Notes: generated by a model from the sequence alone, not told the origin. DNA of 64,000 nt from an uncultured Caldilineaceae bacterium (GCA_958295915.1 OY282381.1:3866722-3930721); one strand, 5' to 3'; shown: positions 36,077 to 45,821, numbered from the stretch's first letter. Program-made: numbers and translations.

Positions 36077-38143
36077 ATGTCCCGAATGAAATGGTTCGGT
36101 CTGTTGCTGGCGCTTATGTTGCTGTTGGCGGCCTGTGGCGGTAGACAGCAGCCAGCAGCTGCGGAAGAAGCGGAAGGGCCCGCCGCCGCTGAAGAGACCG
36201 CGTCGCCAGAGGATGCTACAACATCTGACATGATGTCTGGCCGTGAAGCGCCGATGCTGGCCGACATGGTGGCCGCCGGTGACCTGCCGCCCCTGGAAGA
36301 GCGCATTCCGCTGGACCCGCTGGTTGTCGACCTGCCCTGGATCGAATTGGGCCAATATGGCGGCACGCTTAAGCGCACGACCACCCGCAGCGATTTCTTG
36401 GACACAGCCCAGTATATGTACGGACACTCACCTTTGCATTGGCAGGAAGGTGGCTCAGCCGTCGGCCCAGGGCTGGCCAAAGCCTGGGAAAGCAATGCTG
36501 ACGCCACCGAATGGACGTTCTTCTTCCGCGAAGGCGTCAAATGGTCGGACGGTGAGCCGTTTACCGTCGATGATGTCCTGTTCTGGTGGCAAGATATGGC
36601 CGCCAACCCAGAACATCCGATGGCCATGCCGGCCTGGACCCTCGTCGGCGGTGCACCAATGACCGCCGCGAAGATCGACGACTATACCATTCGCTTCAAA
36701 TTCGCCGCCGCCGCGCCCCTATTGGAAAGAGAGCTGGCCGCGTTTGTCAATGGCGGCATTTCCTACAATTTCGGCCCGTACCCACGCCACTACCTGGAGC
36801 AGTTCCACCCAGACTATTCCGACGCTGAAGACTACGAAAAGTTCACCGAAATGCAAGACTGGTGGAACAATCCGGAGCGGCCAGTCCTGAATGCCTGGAT
36901 GCCAGTCTCCCTGGAACCGGGCAATCGACTGATCCTGGAACGCAACCCCTACTACTACGCGGTTGATAGCGCAGGCAATCAGCTGCCCTACATCGACCGC
37001 ATGGAAGTGACCTTTTCCGAAAATGTCGAAGTACTGAAGCTGCGTATCTTCAACGGTGATGTCAACTTCCACGCGCATCCCCACCTATCCCTACGCGATC
37101 TGGCCGTGCTGAAAGACAATGAGGCAAAGGGCGACTATCGCATTCTATTGTGGGATAACGGCGCCGGCGGCGCGCCAGCTTGGGGCATCAATTGGAACAA
37201 TCCAGACGACGCAAAACGGGAGATTGTGCGCGCCACCCAATACCGGCGCGCGCTCTCGCATGCAATGGATCGGGAACGGATCCGCAAGATCACCTTCCTG
37301 GGGCTGGGGGACGCCGCCAGCACCGGCACCATGTCCCCCAACGCAGCCCAGTTCAACCGTTCGGCCAAAGGCCAGGAGATTCTGGTCGCCTGGCGGGATT
37401 CAGCGGTCGAGTATGATCCAGAGCTGGCCGCAAGCCTTCTCGACGAGATCGATGTGACCGACCAGGACGGTGACGGCTTCCGCGATCTGCCCGACGGCGC
37501 GCCCTTGGAGGTGCGCATCGACTTCCCGGCAGGCAATACACAGTTCATTGAGACCGCCGAACTGATGGTTGAGGACTGGAAGGCGATTGGCCTCAATGCC
37601 TTCGTCAATTCAATTCCCGGTTCTCAGGTAGGCGTTATGACCACCAACGCCACCTACGACATTCGGCTGTACGGCGGCGGCGCGCCTGACGGGCCGGATC
37701 TGCTCACCTATCCCGCTTGGCTGATCTCCTACGGCAGCGGCGGGCGCTGGGCGCCCCTGTACGGCGCATGGATGGCCGTAGAAGGCACGCCAAAGGAAGG
37801 AGCAGAATTGGATTTGGACCCCCGCGATCGCACCCCGCCCCGGGAAGAGATTCCAGTGGACGATCCAATGTTCCGCATGTGGGAATTGTACAAACAGGCG
37901 ATTGCCGAACCGAACGTAGACAAGCGGGATGAGCTGACCTTCGCCATCATCCAGATTCACATCGACCAAGGCCCGTTCCTGTTGGGCGGCATTGCCGACC
38001 CGCCCAATATCGTCATCGCCAGCAATCAGATCCACAATGTGCCGACCCGGGATGACATCCCACTCGGTGGCTGGTTTGGTCCATGGGTACTGGGAATGCC
38101 CGGCGCAATGACCTACCCGGAAGTATACTTTATCGCCGAGTGA
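36077..38143 (+). CDS. ABC transporter substrate-binding lipoprotein, family 5 (Sec-type signal)
   Basis: A 688-residue binding protein; AAGGAG at 36064-36069 sets the start at 36077. The signal is a short hydrophobic Sec-type lipoprotein peptide ending LLAAC with C20, followed by an Ala/Glu/Pro-rich linker. The body matches the paralogue at 30973 closely (for example PMLADMVAAGDLPP, GPGLAKAWE, WSDGEPFTVDD, PLYGAWM). The permeases at 38242 and 39228 follow, after a strong inverted repeat. It is the natural partner of those permeases. Oligosaccharide binding is inferred from the sulfatase context. Confidence 0.92.
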   Translation: MSRMKWFGLLLALMLLLAACGGRQQPAAAEEAEGPAAAEETASPEDATTSDMMSGREAPMLADMVAAGDLPPLEERIPLDPLVVDLPWIELGQYGGTLKRTTTRSDFLDTAQYMYGHSPLHWQEGGSAVGPGLAKAWESNADATEWTFFFREGVKWSDGEPFTVDDVLFWWQDMAANPEHPMAMPAWTLVGGAPMTAAKIDDYTIRFKFAAAAPLLERELAAFVNGGISYNFGPYPRHYLEQFHPDYSDAEDYEKFTEMQDWWNNPERPVLNAWMPVSLEPGNRLILERNPYYYAVDSAGNQLPYIDRMEVTFSENVEVLKLRIFNGDVNFHAHPHLSLRDLAVLKDNEAKGDYRILLWDNGAGGAPAWGINWNNPDDAKREIVRATQYRRALSHAMDRERIRKITFLGLGDAASTGTMSPNAAQFNRSAKGQEILVAWRDSAVEYDPELAASLLDEIDVTDQDGDGFRDLPDGAPLEVRIDFPAGNTQFIETAELMVEDWKAIGLNAFVNSIPGSQVGVMTTNATYDIRLYGGGAPDGPDLLTYPAWLISYGSGGRWAPLYGAWMAVEGTPKEGAELDLDPRDRTPPREEIPVDDPMFRMWELYKQAIAEPNVDKRDELTFAIIQIHIDQGPFLLGGIADPPNIVIASNQIHNVPTRDDIPLGGWFGPWVLGMPGAMTYPEVYFIAE

Positions 38144-38158
38144 GGCATGAGCGCGGAC

Positions 38159-38215
38159 AATTAGGAATTACGAATTGGGTAGTTCATTCGTAATTCCTAA
38201 TTCCTAATTCCTAAT
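38159..38215 (+). promoter_or_regulatory. Long inverted repeat plus AT-rich 7-bp tandem repeat
   Basis: Perfect 17-bp arms (38159-38175, beginning AATTAGGAATT, and 38186-38202) with a 10-base loop lie 15 bp after the binding-protein gene. The right arm runs into three copies of TAATTCC (38191-38211) plus a partial fourth. The trailing TAATTTT gives a short T-run, so partial termination or mRNA 3'-end protection between binding protein and permease genes is plausible. Confidence 0.6.
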
Positions 38216-38241
38216 TTTCCGAACTGGCCAGGAGTTTGTCC

Positions 38242-39225
38242 TTGCAAAGATTCATCATTCCGCGTTTTCTCTATATGTTCGTCACGATGTTTTTCGTGTC
38301 GATCGTCGGTTTTGTAATTATCAATCTGCCGCCAGGCTCTTATATGGATGTGTATCGTGCCCAATTGGAAGCCCAAGGGACAACGACCACCGAGCGTCAA
38401 TTGGAAACGATTATCCGACAATACGGCTTGGATCAGCCGATCTATGTGCAGTACTGGAAGTGGATCTCCGGCTTTGTGCAAGGGGATTTCGGGCGTTCCT
38501 TCGCCTATAACAAGGACGTGAGCGAACTGATCTGGGAACGGCTGACTCTGACAATGCTGATTTCGATCAGCACGTTACTCGTCACGTGGTTGATTGCGAT
38601 ACCCATTGGCATCTACTCAGCCACCCACCAGTATCAGCCCAGCGATCATTTTTTCACCACGGTCGGCATGATTGGTCTTTCGATCCCCAATTTCCTGTTG
38701 GCGCTGATCTTCATGGTGATTGCGGCCATGGTTTTCGATCAATCGGTGGGTGGGCTGTTTTCGCCGGCGTATGAGGACGCGCCCTGGAGCCTGGCGAAAG
38801 TATGGGACTTGCTAAAACATATGTGGATCCCCGTGCTTGTCGTAGGCACTTCCGGTACCGCCGGACTGATACGGATGATGCGGGGCAATCTGCTGGATGT
38901 GTTGAAGATCGCATACATCACATCGGCCCGAGCCAAAGGCCTGCCCGAACGGCGGGTGATATTGGTGCACGCGGTGCGCAATGCTATCCATCCGCTGATT
39001 ATGATTTTGGGTACCAGCCTACCCCAGATCATCTCCGGCGCAACGATTGTGTCGATGGTGCTCAGCCTGCCAACGACCGGCCCCCTCTACTTTAACGCGC
39101 TGCTCCAGCAAGATATGTATCTGGCCGGTACATTTCTGATCTTTCTGGCCGGGCTGCTGGTTATCGGTAACTTCCTGGCCGACATTTTGCTCGTCTGGAT
39201 CGATCCCCGCATACGCTACACCTGA
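38242..39225 (+). CDS. ABC transporter permease, DppB/OppB type
   Basis: A 327-residue inner-membrane permease. The start is placed at the TTG at 38242 because AGGAG (38230-38234) is seven bases away; an earlier TTG at 38236 would be too close. About six helices are seen. The family pattern includes GLDQPIYVQYWKWISGFVQGDFGRSF, the EAA-like loop ITSARAKGLPERRVILVHAVRNAIHP, and VWIDPRIRYT at the C-terminus. The gene ends two bases before the second permease. Together with the binding protein at 36077 it forms an importer whose ATPases are not in the window. Confidence 0.93.
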   Translation: MQRFIIPRFLYMFVTMFFVSIVGFVIINLPPGSYMDVYRAQLEAQGTTTTERQLETIIRQYGLDQPIYVQYWKWISGFVQGDFGRSFAYNKDVSELIWERLTLTMLISISTLLVTWLIAIPIGIYSATHQYQPSDHFFTTVGMIGLSIPNFLLALIFMVIAAMVFDQSVGGLFSPAYEDAPWSLAKVWDLLKHMWIPVLVVGTSGTAGLIRMMRGNLLDVLKIAYITSARAKGLPERRVILVHAVRNAIHPLIMILGTSLPQIISGATIVSMVLSLPTTGPLYFNALLQQDMYLAGTFLIFLAGLLVIGNFLADILLVWIDPRIRYT

Positions 39226-39227
39226 CA

Positions 39228-40361
39228 ATGGCAACCAGCGCATCAGCAGGCAAACTGTTCTCTGGGCAAGAAACGCAGCAATCTTCCGCCATTTCACCGA
39301 CGAAGCTGATCTGGCGGCGCTTCCTGCGTAACCGGCTGGCCATCGCCGGCGGGATTGTGCTGCTCCTCCTGTACCTGTCCGCTCTGTTCGCCGATTTTCT
39401 GGCGCCCATTCCCCATACAGACGTCCACGAAGATTACGTTTTTGTGCCCCCGCAACTGCCCCGCTTTCGTGACAAAGAGGGCAATTTCCATCTGCGCCCC
39501 TTCGTCTACGGCCTGGAAAGCGAATTAGATCGGGATACCTTTCGCTGGGTCCACCATGTGGACTACGACACGATTTACCCCATCTATTTTTTTGTCAAAG
39601 GGTATGAGTATAAACTGTTCGGTCTGATTCCCTGCGATCGTCATCTCTACGGCGTGAATGCGCCAGGTGTCTTCTATCTCTTAGGCAGCGATGACTTGGG
39701 CCACGATATGTTGGCCCGCATCTTCAAAGGCGCTCGCATCTCATTGACAATCGGGCTTCTCGGCGTCACGCTGACGATTATTTGTGGCGCTACCCTGGGC
39801 ACAATTTCCGGATTTTATGGCGGCGCGCTCGATACGCTCATTCAGCGGATTATCGAATTCCTGATGTCCTTCCCGGCGATCCCCCTGTGGGCAGCCCTGG
39901 CCGCCGCTATGCCGGCCACTTGGTCCCCTCTACAACGATTTTTTGCTATCTCCGTAATCCTTTCCTTGATCCAATGGACAGGACTGGCACGGCAGGTGCG
40001 GGCAAAAGTGCTCGCCTATCGGGAGATGGAGTACACGACCGCGGCCAGAGCCGCCGGCGCTTCCGATGCCCGCATTATCTTTCGCCATATGTTGCCCAAC
40101 GCCTTCAGCCATATTATTGTCGTCGCTACCCTCGCGATCCCCGGTATGATTCTGGCCGAGACAGCGCTCAGTTTCTTGGGCCTGGGCATCCAGCCACCCC
40201 AGATCAGTTGGGGCGCGCTTTTGAAACAGGCCCAACTGGTGAGCGTCCTCCTGCAACAGCCGTGGCTGTTGATTCCGGCGTTCTTCGTCATCGCGGCTGT
40301 TCTCACCTTTAACTTCGTCGGCGATGGACTGCGCGACGCGGTTGACCCCTTTTCGCTATAA
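39228..40361 (+). CDS. ABC transporter permease, DppC/OppC type, with long extracytoplasmic insert
   Basis: A 377-residue permease. The EAA loop reads YTTAARAAGASDARIIFRHMLPNAF and the C-terminus VGDGLRDAVDPFSL is a DppC hallmark. Between helix 1 and the usual GSDDLGHDMLARIFKGARISL motif lies an extra stretch of about 90 residues rich in aromatics and charges (about 65-150), absent from the shorter paralogue at 56293; it should lie outside the membrane facing the binding protein. The gene starts two bases after its partner. The array of sugar-dehydrogenase genes begins 101 bp later. Confidence 0.93.
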   Translation: MATSASAGKLFSGQETQQSSAISPTKLIWRRFLRNRLAIAGGIVLLLLYLSALFADFLAPIPHTDVHEDYVFVPPQLPRFRDKEGNFHLRPFVYGLESELDRDTFRWVHHVDYDTIYPIYFFVKGYEYKLFGLIPCDRHLYGVNAPGVFYLLGSDDLGHDMLARIFKGARISLTIGLLGVTLTIICGATLGTISGFYGGALDTLIQRIIEFLMSFPAIPLWAALAAAMPATWSPLQRFFAISVILSLIQWTGLARQVRAKVLAYREMEYTTAARAAGASDARIIFRHMLPNAFSHIIVVATLAIPGMILAETALSFLGLGIQPPQISWGALLKQAQLVSVLLQQPWLLIPAFFVIAAVLTFNFVGDGLRDAVDPFSL

Positions 40362-40462
40362 GGCCAGTGGGTTGAATTCTTGCGTGCAATCCGCCTCCGC
40401 GCTATTCTGTCCCCATAGACTCTCGTCCACACGCTATTTCGTTAGGGACCAAGGAGATTTCT

Positions 40463-42187
40463 GTGAATCGCCCAGTCCGTTTTTCCCCATTGAGTATGCT
40501 GTTGGCTTTGATAGCTGTAGTGGCCTGTGCGTCAGAACCTGGCCAGCCCAGTACGGTATCTACTGCCACATCGCCGCCTATGGCTACCTTGAATCCTGAT
40601 ACGAATACGCCGCCCGCGCCATCCGAATCATCGACCGCGCCATCGGAGCTGCCGACGTCTACCGCGACAAATACCCCGACAAGGGTTTCAACCAGCGCTG
40701 AACCGTCGGCATCGCTGCAGAAAAATGTTGCGGTTCTGGGATCTGGGCGCGCCTCTGCCAGGGAGGAACTCGCGCATCTGGCAATCGATGGCGATCCGGA
40801 CTCAATCTGGAATTCGCAGCGCGTTCAGCCGCAGTGGCTCTCAATTGTTCTCGATGGACTCTACCTGGTAGACAAGATAGAGCTGGTTGTCACGCAGGCT
40901 CCCGCTGGCCCAACCACGCATGAAGTCTGGCTGGGGAATGGGTCCGGCGCACAGACGCTCTACAAGCGGTTCAGCAACGTCCACACAGAAGATGGGCAAA
41001 TCTTAGCTGTCGCTATCGAACCACCGCGATCTGTTGACGAGGTGTTGATTCTTACCGTTCACAGTCCGAGCTGGGTAGCCTGGCGCGAGGTGAGAGTGTT
41101 TGGCTCGTCGTCTGCAAGCCCATTGAAACTCGACGAAATCGTCGCTGGGCTGGAGCTGCCAGTACAGGTTACACACGCTGGAGACAGCAGCGGTCGGCTC
41201 TTCGTGGTCGAGCAGAAAGGACGCATCCGCATCATCAAGGACGGCGCTATCAACGATACGCCCTTTCTGGATATTTCGGATCGCGTCAGTTGTTGTGGGG
41301 AGCAGGGGCTTCTCAATGTAGCCTTTCCGCCGGCCTATGCCGTCAAGCGACACTTCTACGTAAACTATACGGATACCGATGGCGATACCGTGATCAGCCG
41401 CTATACAACGACCGCCGACCCGGATAGAGCCGATCCGGACAGTGAGGAAGTTGTGCTGACTATCGGCCAATCGTACCCTATTCACAATGGCGGCCATATG
41501 GCTTTCGGCCCACAAGATGGCTACCTCTACATTGGCAACGGGGACGGCGGCGACTCTGGTGAGAAGGCTGGGCAAGACCCCGGCGTCTTGCTTGGCAAGA
41601 TGCTGCGCATCGATGTGGAATCAGGCGTCAAGCCGTACAGCATCCCCGCCAGCAACCCATACACACAGACTGTTGGCTACCACGGCGAGATCTGGGCGCT
41701 GGGTCTGCGCAATCCCTGGGGATTCGCCTTCGACAAGCAGACCGGCGATCTCTATATCCCCGATGCGGGTTCGGGTGGCCCCGAAGAGGTGAACTATCAA
41801 CCCGCATCCAGCGCTGGCGGCGAAAATTACGGATGGCCCATTATGATAGGCCGCAGCAAGTGTAGAGGCTGTAACGCCGACATCTTGTCCCTACTGACCC
41901 TGCCAGTGGCCGAATACGACCGTTCGCTCGGGTGCGTCATTGTGGGCGGCACTGTCTATCGTGGAACCAGGTACCCTCACATGCAAGGCGCATTCCTCTA
42001 TGCCGACTTCTGTAGAGGACGGATTTGGGGATTGAAGCGTCCTGATCAGGATGGCCAGGATGGGTGGGAAAGCACGCTACTCATAAGCTCTTCTGTCCCA
42101 TTGAGTAGCATCGGCCAAGACGAAGAGGGCAACATGTACGTCACCGGCTACCAGGATGGCATCGTCTATATGCTCGCAGAGAGATAG
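40463..42187 (+). CDS. Array copy 1: discoidin-like + PQQ-type sugar dehydrogenase lipoprotein
   Basis: 574 residues. Lipobox VVAC gives lipid-anchored C22. Residues about 25-85 are a Ser/Thr/Pro linker; about 86-215 look like an F5/8-type C (discoidin) carbohydrate-binding domain (LAIDGDPDSIWNSQ, PQWLSIVLDGLYLVDKIEL); about 223-574 are a six-bladed GSDH/sorbosone-dehydrogenase propeller. Expected catalytic base is H341 in HNGGHMAF and PQQ-contacting R416 in GLRNPWG. A vicinal pair C277-C278 (CCGEQGLL) could form a disulfide. It likely oxidises an aldose outside the cell membrane with PQQ as cofactor. AAGGAG (40451-40456) precedes a GTG start. The promoter region and first residues differ from the other six copies. 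Confidence 0.9.
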   Translation: MNRPVRFSPLSMLLALIAVVACASEPGQPSTVSTATSPPMATLNPDTNTPPAPSESSTAPSELPTSTATNTPTRVSTSAEPSASLQKNVAVLGSGRASAREELAHLAIDGDPDSIWNSQRVQPQWLSIVLDGLYLVDKIELVVTQAPAGPTTHEVWLGNGSGAQTLYKRFSNVHTEDGQILAVAIEPPRSVDEVLILTVHSPSWVAWREVRVFGSSSASPLKLDEIVAGLELPVQVTHAGDSSGRLFVVEQKGRIRIIKDGAINDTPFLDISDRVSCCGEQGLLNVAFPPAYAVKRHFYVNYTDTDGDTVISRYTTTADPDRADPDSEEVVLTIGQSYPIHNGGHMAFGPQDGYLYIGNGDGGDSGEKAGQDPGVLLGKMLRIDVESGVKPYSIPASNPYTQTVGYHGEIWALGLRNPWGFAFDKQTGDLYIPDAGSGGPEEVNYQPASSAGGENYGWPIMIGRSKCRGCNADILSLLTLPVAEYDRSLGCVIVGGTVYRGTRYPHMQGAFLYADFCRGRIWGLKRPDQDGQDGWESTLLISSSVPLSSIGQDEEGNMYVTGYQDGIVYMLAER

Positions 42188-42287
42188 ATTGTAGATCTAT
42201 CCATCCTAGCGATAGGATAGAAATAGACCGTCTTGCAAGATGGGGAGGCGGCCGCATCGAATCCAGCCAGAGCGAAAAGGTGAATGA
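42188..42287 (+). repeat. Array spacer 1 with conserved stem-loops
   Basis: First of six related spacers. It holds a hairpin with arms ATCCTA/TAGGAT around GCGA and a second near-palindrome CCGTCTTGCAAGATGG, then AAAAGGTGA as ribosome site of copy 2. Confidence 0.75.
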
Positions 42288-43991
42288 ATGATGAGAGATG
42301 TTGGCGTGTTGATAGTCGGATTGCTGGCTTTGTTGGCTGTGGCGGCCTGTGCGCCAGAACCTGGCCAGCCCAGTACGGTATCTACTGCCCCATCGCAGCC
42401 TGTGGCCACTTTGGATCCTGCTACGAATACGCCGCCCGCGCCATCGGCGCTGCCGACGCCTGACGGGACAAATACCCCGACGAGAGTTTCAACCAGCGCT
42501 GAACCGTCTGCGCCATTGCGGGAAAATGTTGCGGTTCTGGGACATGTTTTTGCCTCTGTCAGAGAGGCATGGGCACATCGGGCAATCGATGATGATCTGG
42601 ACTCAGTCTGGAACGCGCAGCGCGGTTCGCCGCAGTGGCTCTCAATTGTTTTCGATGGACTCTACCTGGTAGACAAGATAGAGCTGGTTGTCACGCAGGC
42701 TCCCGCTGGGCCAACCACGCATGATGTCTGGCTGGGGAATGGGTCCGGCACGCGGACGCTCTACAAGCGGTTCATCGACGTTCACACAGAAGACGGGCAA
42801 ACCTTAGCTGTCGCTATCGAACCACCGCGCCCTGTAAACGAGGTGTTGATTCGCACCCTCCACAGTCCGAGCTGGGTAGCCTGGCGCGAGGTGAGAGTGT
42901 TTGGCTCGTTGTCTGCAAGCCCATTGAAATTCGACGAAATCGTCGCTGGGCTGGAGCGGCCAATACAGGTTACGCACGCTGGTGACAGCAGCGGTCGGCT
43001 CTTCGTGGTCGAGCAGAAAGGACGCATCCGCATCATCAAGGACGGCGCTGTCAACGATACGCCCTTTCTGAACATCTCAGATCGTGTCAGTTGCTGCGGG
43101 GAGCGGGGGCTTCTCAATGTAGCCTTTCCGCCGGCTTATGCCGCCAAGCGACACTTCTACGTAAACTACACGGATACCGATGGCGATACCGTGATCAGCC
43201 GCTACAGGACGACTGACGATCCGGATAGAGCCGATCCGGACAGCGAGGAAGTTGTGCTGACTATCGCCCAACCGCATTCTATTCACAATGGCGGCCGTAT
43301 GGCTTTCAGCCCGCACGATGGCTACCTCTACATTGGCAGCGGAGACGGCGGCTCCTCTCGTGAGAATGCCGGGCAAACCCCCAGCACATTGCTTGGCAAG
43401 ATGCTGCGCATCGATGTGGAGTCGGGCGTCAAGCCGTACAGCATCCCCGCCAGCAACCCATTCACGCAGACCGTTGGCTACCGCGACGAGATCTGGGCGC
43501 TGGGTCTGCGCAATCCCTGGGGATTCGCCTTCGATAAGCAGACCGGCGATCTCTATATCCCCGATCCAGGTTCAGGTGGCGCCGAAGAGGTGAACTATCA
43601 ACCCGCATCCAGCGCCGGGGGCGAGAACTACGGATGGCCCATTATGCTAGGCAGCCTTTGTTTCGAGCATTCGCCCTTGCCCTGTAGCGCGGACGGGTTG
43701 ACCTCACCGGTGGCCGAATACGACCGTTCGCTCGGATGCGCCATTGTGGGCGGCGCTGTCTATCGTGGAACCAGGTACCCTCACATGCAAGGCGCATTCC
43801 TCTATGCCGACTTCTGTAGAGGACTGATTTGGGGGTTGAAGCGTCCTGATCAGGATGGCCAGGATGGATGGCAAAGCACGCTACTCATAAGCTCTTCTGT
43901 CCCATCGAGTAGCATCGGCCAAGACGAAGAGGGCAACATGTACGTCACCGGCTATCACGATGGCGTTGTCTATATGCTCACAGAAAGATAG
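42288..43991 (+). CDS. Array copy 2: discoidin-like + PQQ-type sugar dehydrogenase lipoprotein
   Basis: 567 residues with the same architecture as copy 1: lipobox VAAC (C21 from the first ATG), linker, discoidin-like domain (AIDDDLDSVWNAQ), propeller with HNGGRMAF, GLRNPWG and CCGERGLL. Distinctive loops are GGSSRENAGQTPST after YLYIGSGD and LCFEHSPLPCSADGLTSP after YGWPIM. The linker is shorter (PTPDGTNTPT). It lacks the 9-residue insert found in copies 4, 6 and 7. Two ATGs lie in tandem at the start; the second is the one kept in all copies. Periplasmic-side or surface sugar oxidation is inferred from the family. Confidence 0.9.
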   Translation: MMRDVGVLIVGLLALLAVAACAPEPGQPSTVSTAPSQPVATLDPATNTPPAPSALPTPDGTNTPTRVSTSAEPSAPLRENVAVLGHVFASVREAWAHRAIDDDLDSVWNAQRGSPQWLSIVFDGLYLVDKIELVVTQAPAGPTTHDVWLGNGSGTRTLYKRFIDVHTEDGQTLAVAIEPPRPVNEVLIRTLHSPSWVAWREVRVFGSLSASPLKFDEIVAGLERPIQVTHAGDSSGRLFVVEQKGRIRIIKDGAVNDTPFLNISDRVSCCGERGLLNVAFPPAYAAKRHFYVNYTDTDGDTVISRYRTTDDPDRADPDSEEVVLTIAQPHSIHNGGRMAFSPHDGYLYIGSGDGGSSRENAGQTPSTLLGKMLRIDVESGVKPYSIPASNPFTQTVGYRDEIWALGLRNPWGFAFDKQTGDLYIPDPGSGGAEEVNYQPASSAGGENYGWPIMLGSLCFEHSPLPCSADGLTSPVAEYDRSLGCAIVGGAVYRGTRYPHMQGAFLYADFCRGLIWGLKRPDQDGQDGWQSTLLISSSVPSSSIGQDEEGNMYVTGYHDGVVYMLTER

Positions 43992-44090
43992 GCTGTAGAG
44001 TTATCCATCCTGTCGATCACAGGAATAGACCGTCTTGCCGGATTGGGAGGCGAGCGCATGGAATCCGGAGCGGAGCGAAGAGGCGAATGA
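43992..44090 (+). repeat. Array spacer 2
   Basis: Related to the other spacers. The first hairpin has different bases but still pairs (TCCTGT/ACAGGA around CGATC), which suggests the structure matters. The second element reads CCGTCTTGCCGGATTGG. AGAGGCGA precedes copy 3. Confidence 0.75.
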
Positions 44091-45821
44091 ATGATGAGAG
44101 ATGTCGGCGTATTGACAGCCGGGTTGCTTGCTTTGTTGGCTGTGGCGGCCTGTGCGTCAGAATCTGGCCAGCCCATTGCGACTGCGACTGCTGCCCCATC
44201 GCAGCCTGTGGCTACCTTGAATCCTGATACAAATACGCCGACCGCGCCATCCAAATCATCGACTGCGCCATCAGCGCTGCCGACGTCTACCGCGACAAAT
44301 ACCCCGACGAGGGTTTCAACCAGCGCTGAACCGTCGGCGTCGTTGCAGGAAAATGTTGCGCTTCTGGGATATGGGCGCGCCTCTGCCAAGGGGGAATTTG
44401 CGCATCTGGCAATCGATGGCGATCCGGACTCAGCCTGGAATTCGCAGCGCGTTTCGCCACAGTGGCTCTCAATTGTTCTCGATAATCTCTATCTGGTAGA
44501 CAAGATAGAGCTGGTTATCACGCAGGCTCCCGCTGGGCCAACCACGCATGAAGTCTGGCTGGGGAATGGGTCTGGCGCGCGGACGCCATACAAGCGGTTC
44601 ATCAACGTCCACACAGAAGATGGGCAAACCGTAGCTGTCGCTATCGAACCACCGCGAATTATAAACGAGGTGTTGATTCGTACCGTTCACAGTCCGAGCT
44701 GGGTGGCCTGGCGCGAGGTAAGAGTGTTTGGCTCGTCGTCTGCAAGCCCATTGAAACTCAACGAAATCGTCGCTGGGCTGGAGCGGCCAGTACAGGTTAC
44801 GCACGCTGGTGACAGCAGCGGTCGGCTCTTCGTGGTCGAGCAGAAAGGACGCATCCGCATCATCAAGGACGGCGCTATCGACGATGCCCCCTTCCTGGAC
44901 ATCTCGGATCGCGTCAGGTGTTGCGGAGAGCAGGGGCTTCTCAATGTAGCCTTTCCACCGGCCTATGCCGCCAAGCGACACTTCTACGTAAACTATACGA
45001 ATACCGATGGTGATACTATCATCAGCCGCTATACAACGACGGCCGACCCGGATAGAGCCGATCCTGACAGCGAGGAGGTTGTGCTTACTATCGACCAACC
45101 GTTCGTTACTCACAATGGCGGCCATATGGCTTTCGGCCCGCAAGACGGCTACCTCTACATTGGCAACGGAGATGGTGACGGCCGTATTGGTAATATTGAT
45201 GGGCAAGACCCCGGCGCATTGCTTGGCAAGATGCTGCGCATCGATGTGGAATCGGGCGTCAAGCCGTATAGCATCCCCGCCAGCAATCCATACACACAGA
45301 CTGTTGGCTACCGTGGCGAGATCTGGGCGCTGGGCCTGCGCAATCCCTGGGGATTCGCCTTCGATAAGCAGACCGGCGATCTCTATATCCCCGATGCGGG
45401 TAGCACGAAACGCGAAGAGGTGAACTATCAACCTGCCTCCAGCGCTGGCGGCGAAAACTACGGATGGCCCATTATGGAAGGCCGCATTTGTTTCGAGCAT
45501 TTGCTCTTGCCCTGTAGCGCGGACGGCTTGGTCCAACCAGTAGCCGAATACGACTCTGCGCTCGGGTGTGTCATTGTGGGCGGCGCTGTCTATCGTGGAA
45601 CCAGGTACCCTCGCATGCAAGGCGCATTCCTCTATGCCGACTTCTGTAGAGGACGAATTTGGGGATTGAAGCGTCCTGGTCAGGATGGCCAGGACGAATG
45701 GGAAAGCGCGCTACTCATAAGCTCTTCTGTCCCATTGAGTAGCATCGGCCAGGACGAAGAGGGCAACATGTACGTCACCGGCTATCAGGATGGCGTTGTC
45801 TATATGCTCACAGAGAGATAG
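44091..45821 (+). CDS. Array copy 3: discoidin-like + PQQ-type sugar dehydrogenase lipoprotein
   Basis: 576 residues, the longest copy. Lipobox VAAC (C21), the longest Ser/Thr/Pro linker, discoidin-like domain, propeller with HNGGHMAF, GLRNPWG and CCGEQGLL. Its first active-site-side loop is GDGDGRIGNIDGQDPGA, shared with copy 4 only. The second loop is ICFEHLLLPCSADGLVQP, with the LVQP end shared with copy 6. No 9-residue insert. Expected residues for PQQ binding and catalysis are all kept, so the gene appears functional rather than decayed. Confidence 0.9.
   Translation: MMRDVGVLTAGLLALLAVAACASESGQPIATATAAPSQPVATLNPDTNTPTAPSKSSTAPSALPTSTATNTPTRVSTSAEPSASLQENVALLGYGRASAKGEFAHLAIDGDPDSAWNSQRVSPQWLSIVLDNLYLVDKIELVITQAPAGPTTHEVWLGNGSGARTPYKRFINVHTEDGQTVAVAIEPPRIINEVLIRTVHSPSWVAWREVRVFGSSSASPLKLNEIVAGLERPVQVTHAGDSSGRLFVVEQKGRIRIIKDGAIDDAPFLDISDRVRCCGEQGLLNVAFPPAYAAKRHFYVNYTNTDGDTIISRYTTTADPDRADPDSEEVVLTIDQPFVTHNGGHMAFGPQDGYLYIGNGDGDGRIGNIDGQDPGALLGKMLRIDVESGVKPYSIPASNPYTQTVGYRGEIWALGLRNPWGFAFDKQTGDLYIPDAGSTKREEVNYQPASSAGGENYGWPIMEGRICFEHLLLPCSADGLVQPVAEYDSALGCVIVGGAVYRGTRYPRMQGAFLYADFCRGRIWGLKRPGQDGQDEWESALLISSSVPLSSIGQDEEGNMYVTGYQDGVVYMLTER

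Noticed and set aside
40362..40462. Possible promoter TTGCGT-17-TATTCT before array copy 1
   Set aside because: Only three of six and four of six bases match consensus; not strong enough to list, although an independent promoter for the array is plausible.
44469..45620. Long minus-strand open frames running through the array copies (for example 383 codons here, and similar ones in the other copies)
   Set aside because: They are antisense to a highly conserved coding sequence, recur at the same phase in every copy, have no ribosome site or recognisable domain, and follow from codon bias of the sense strand.
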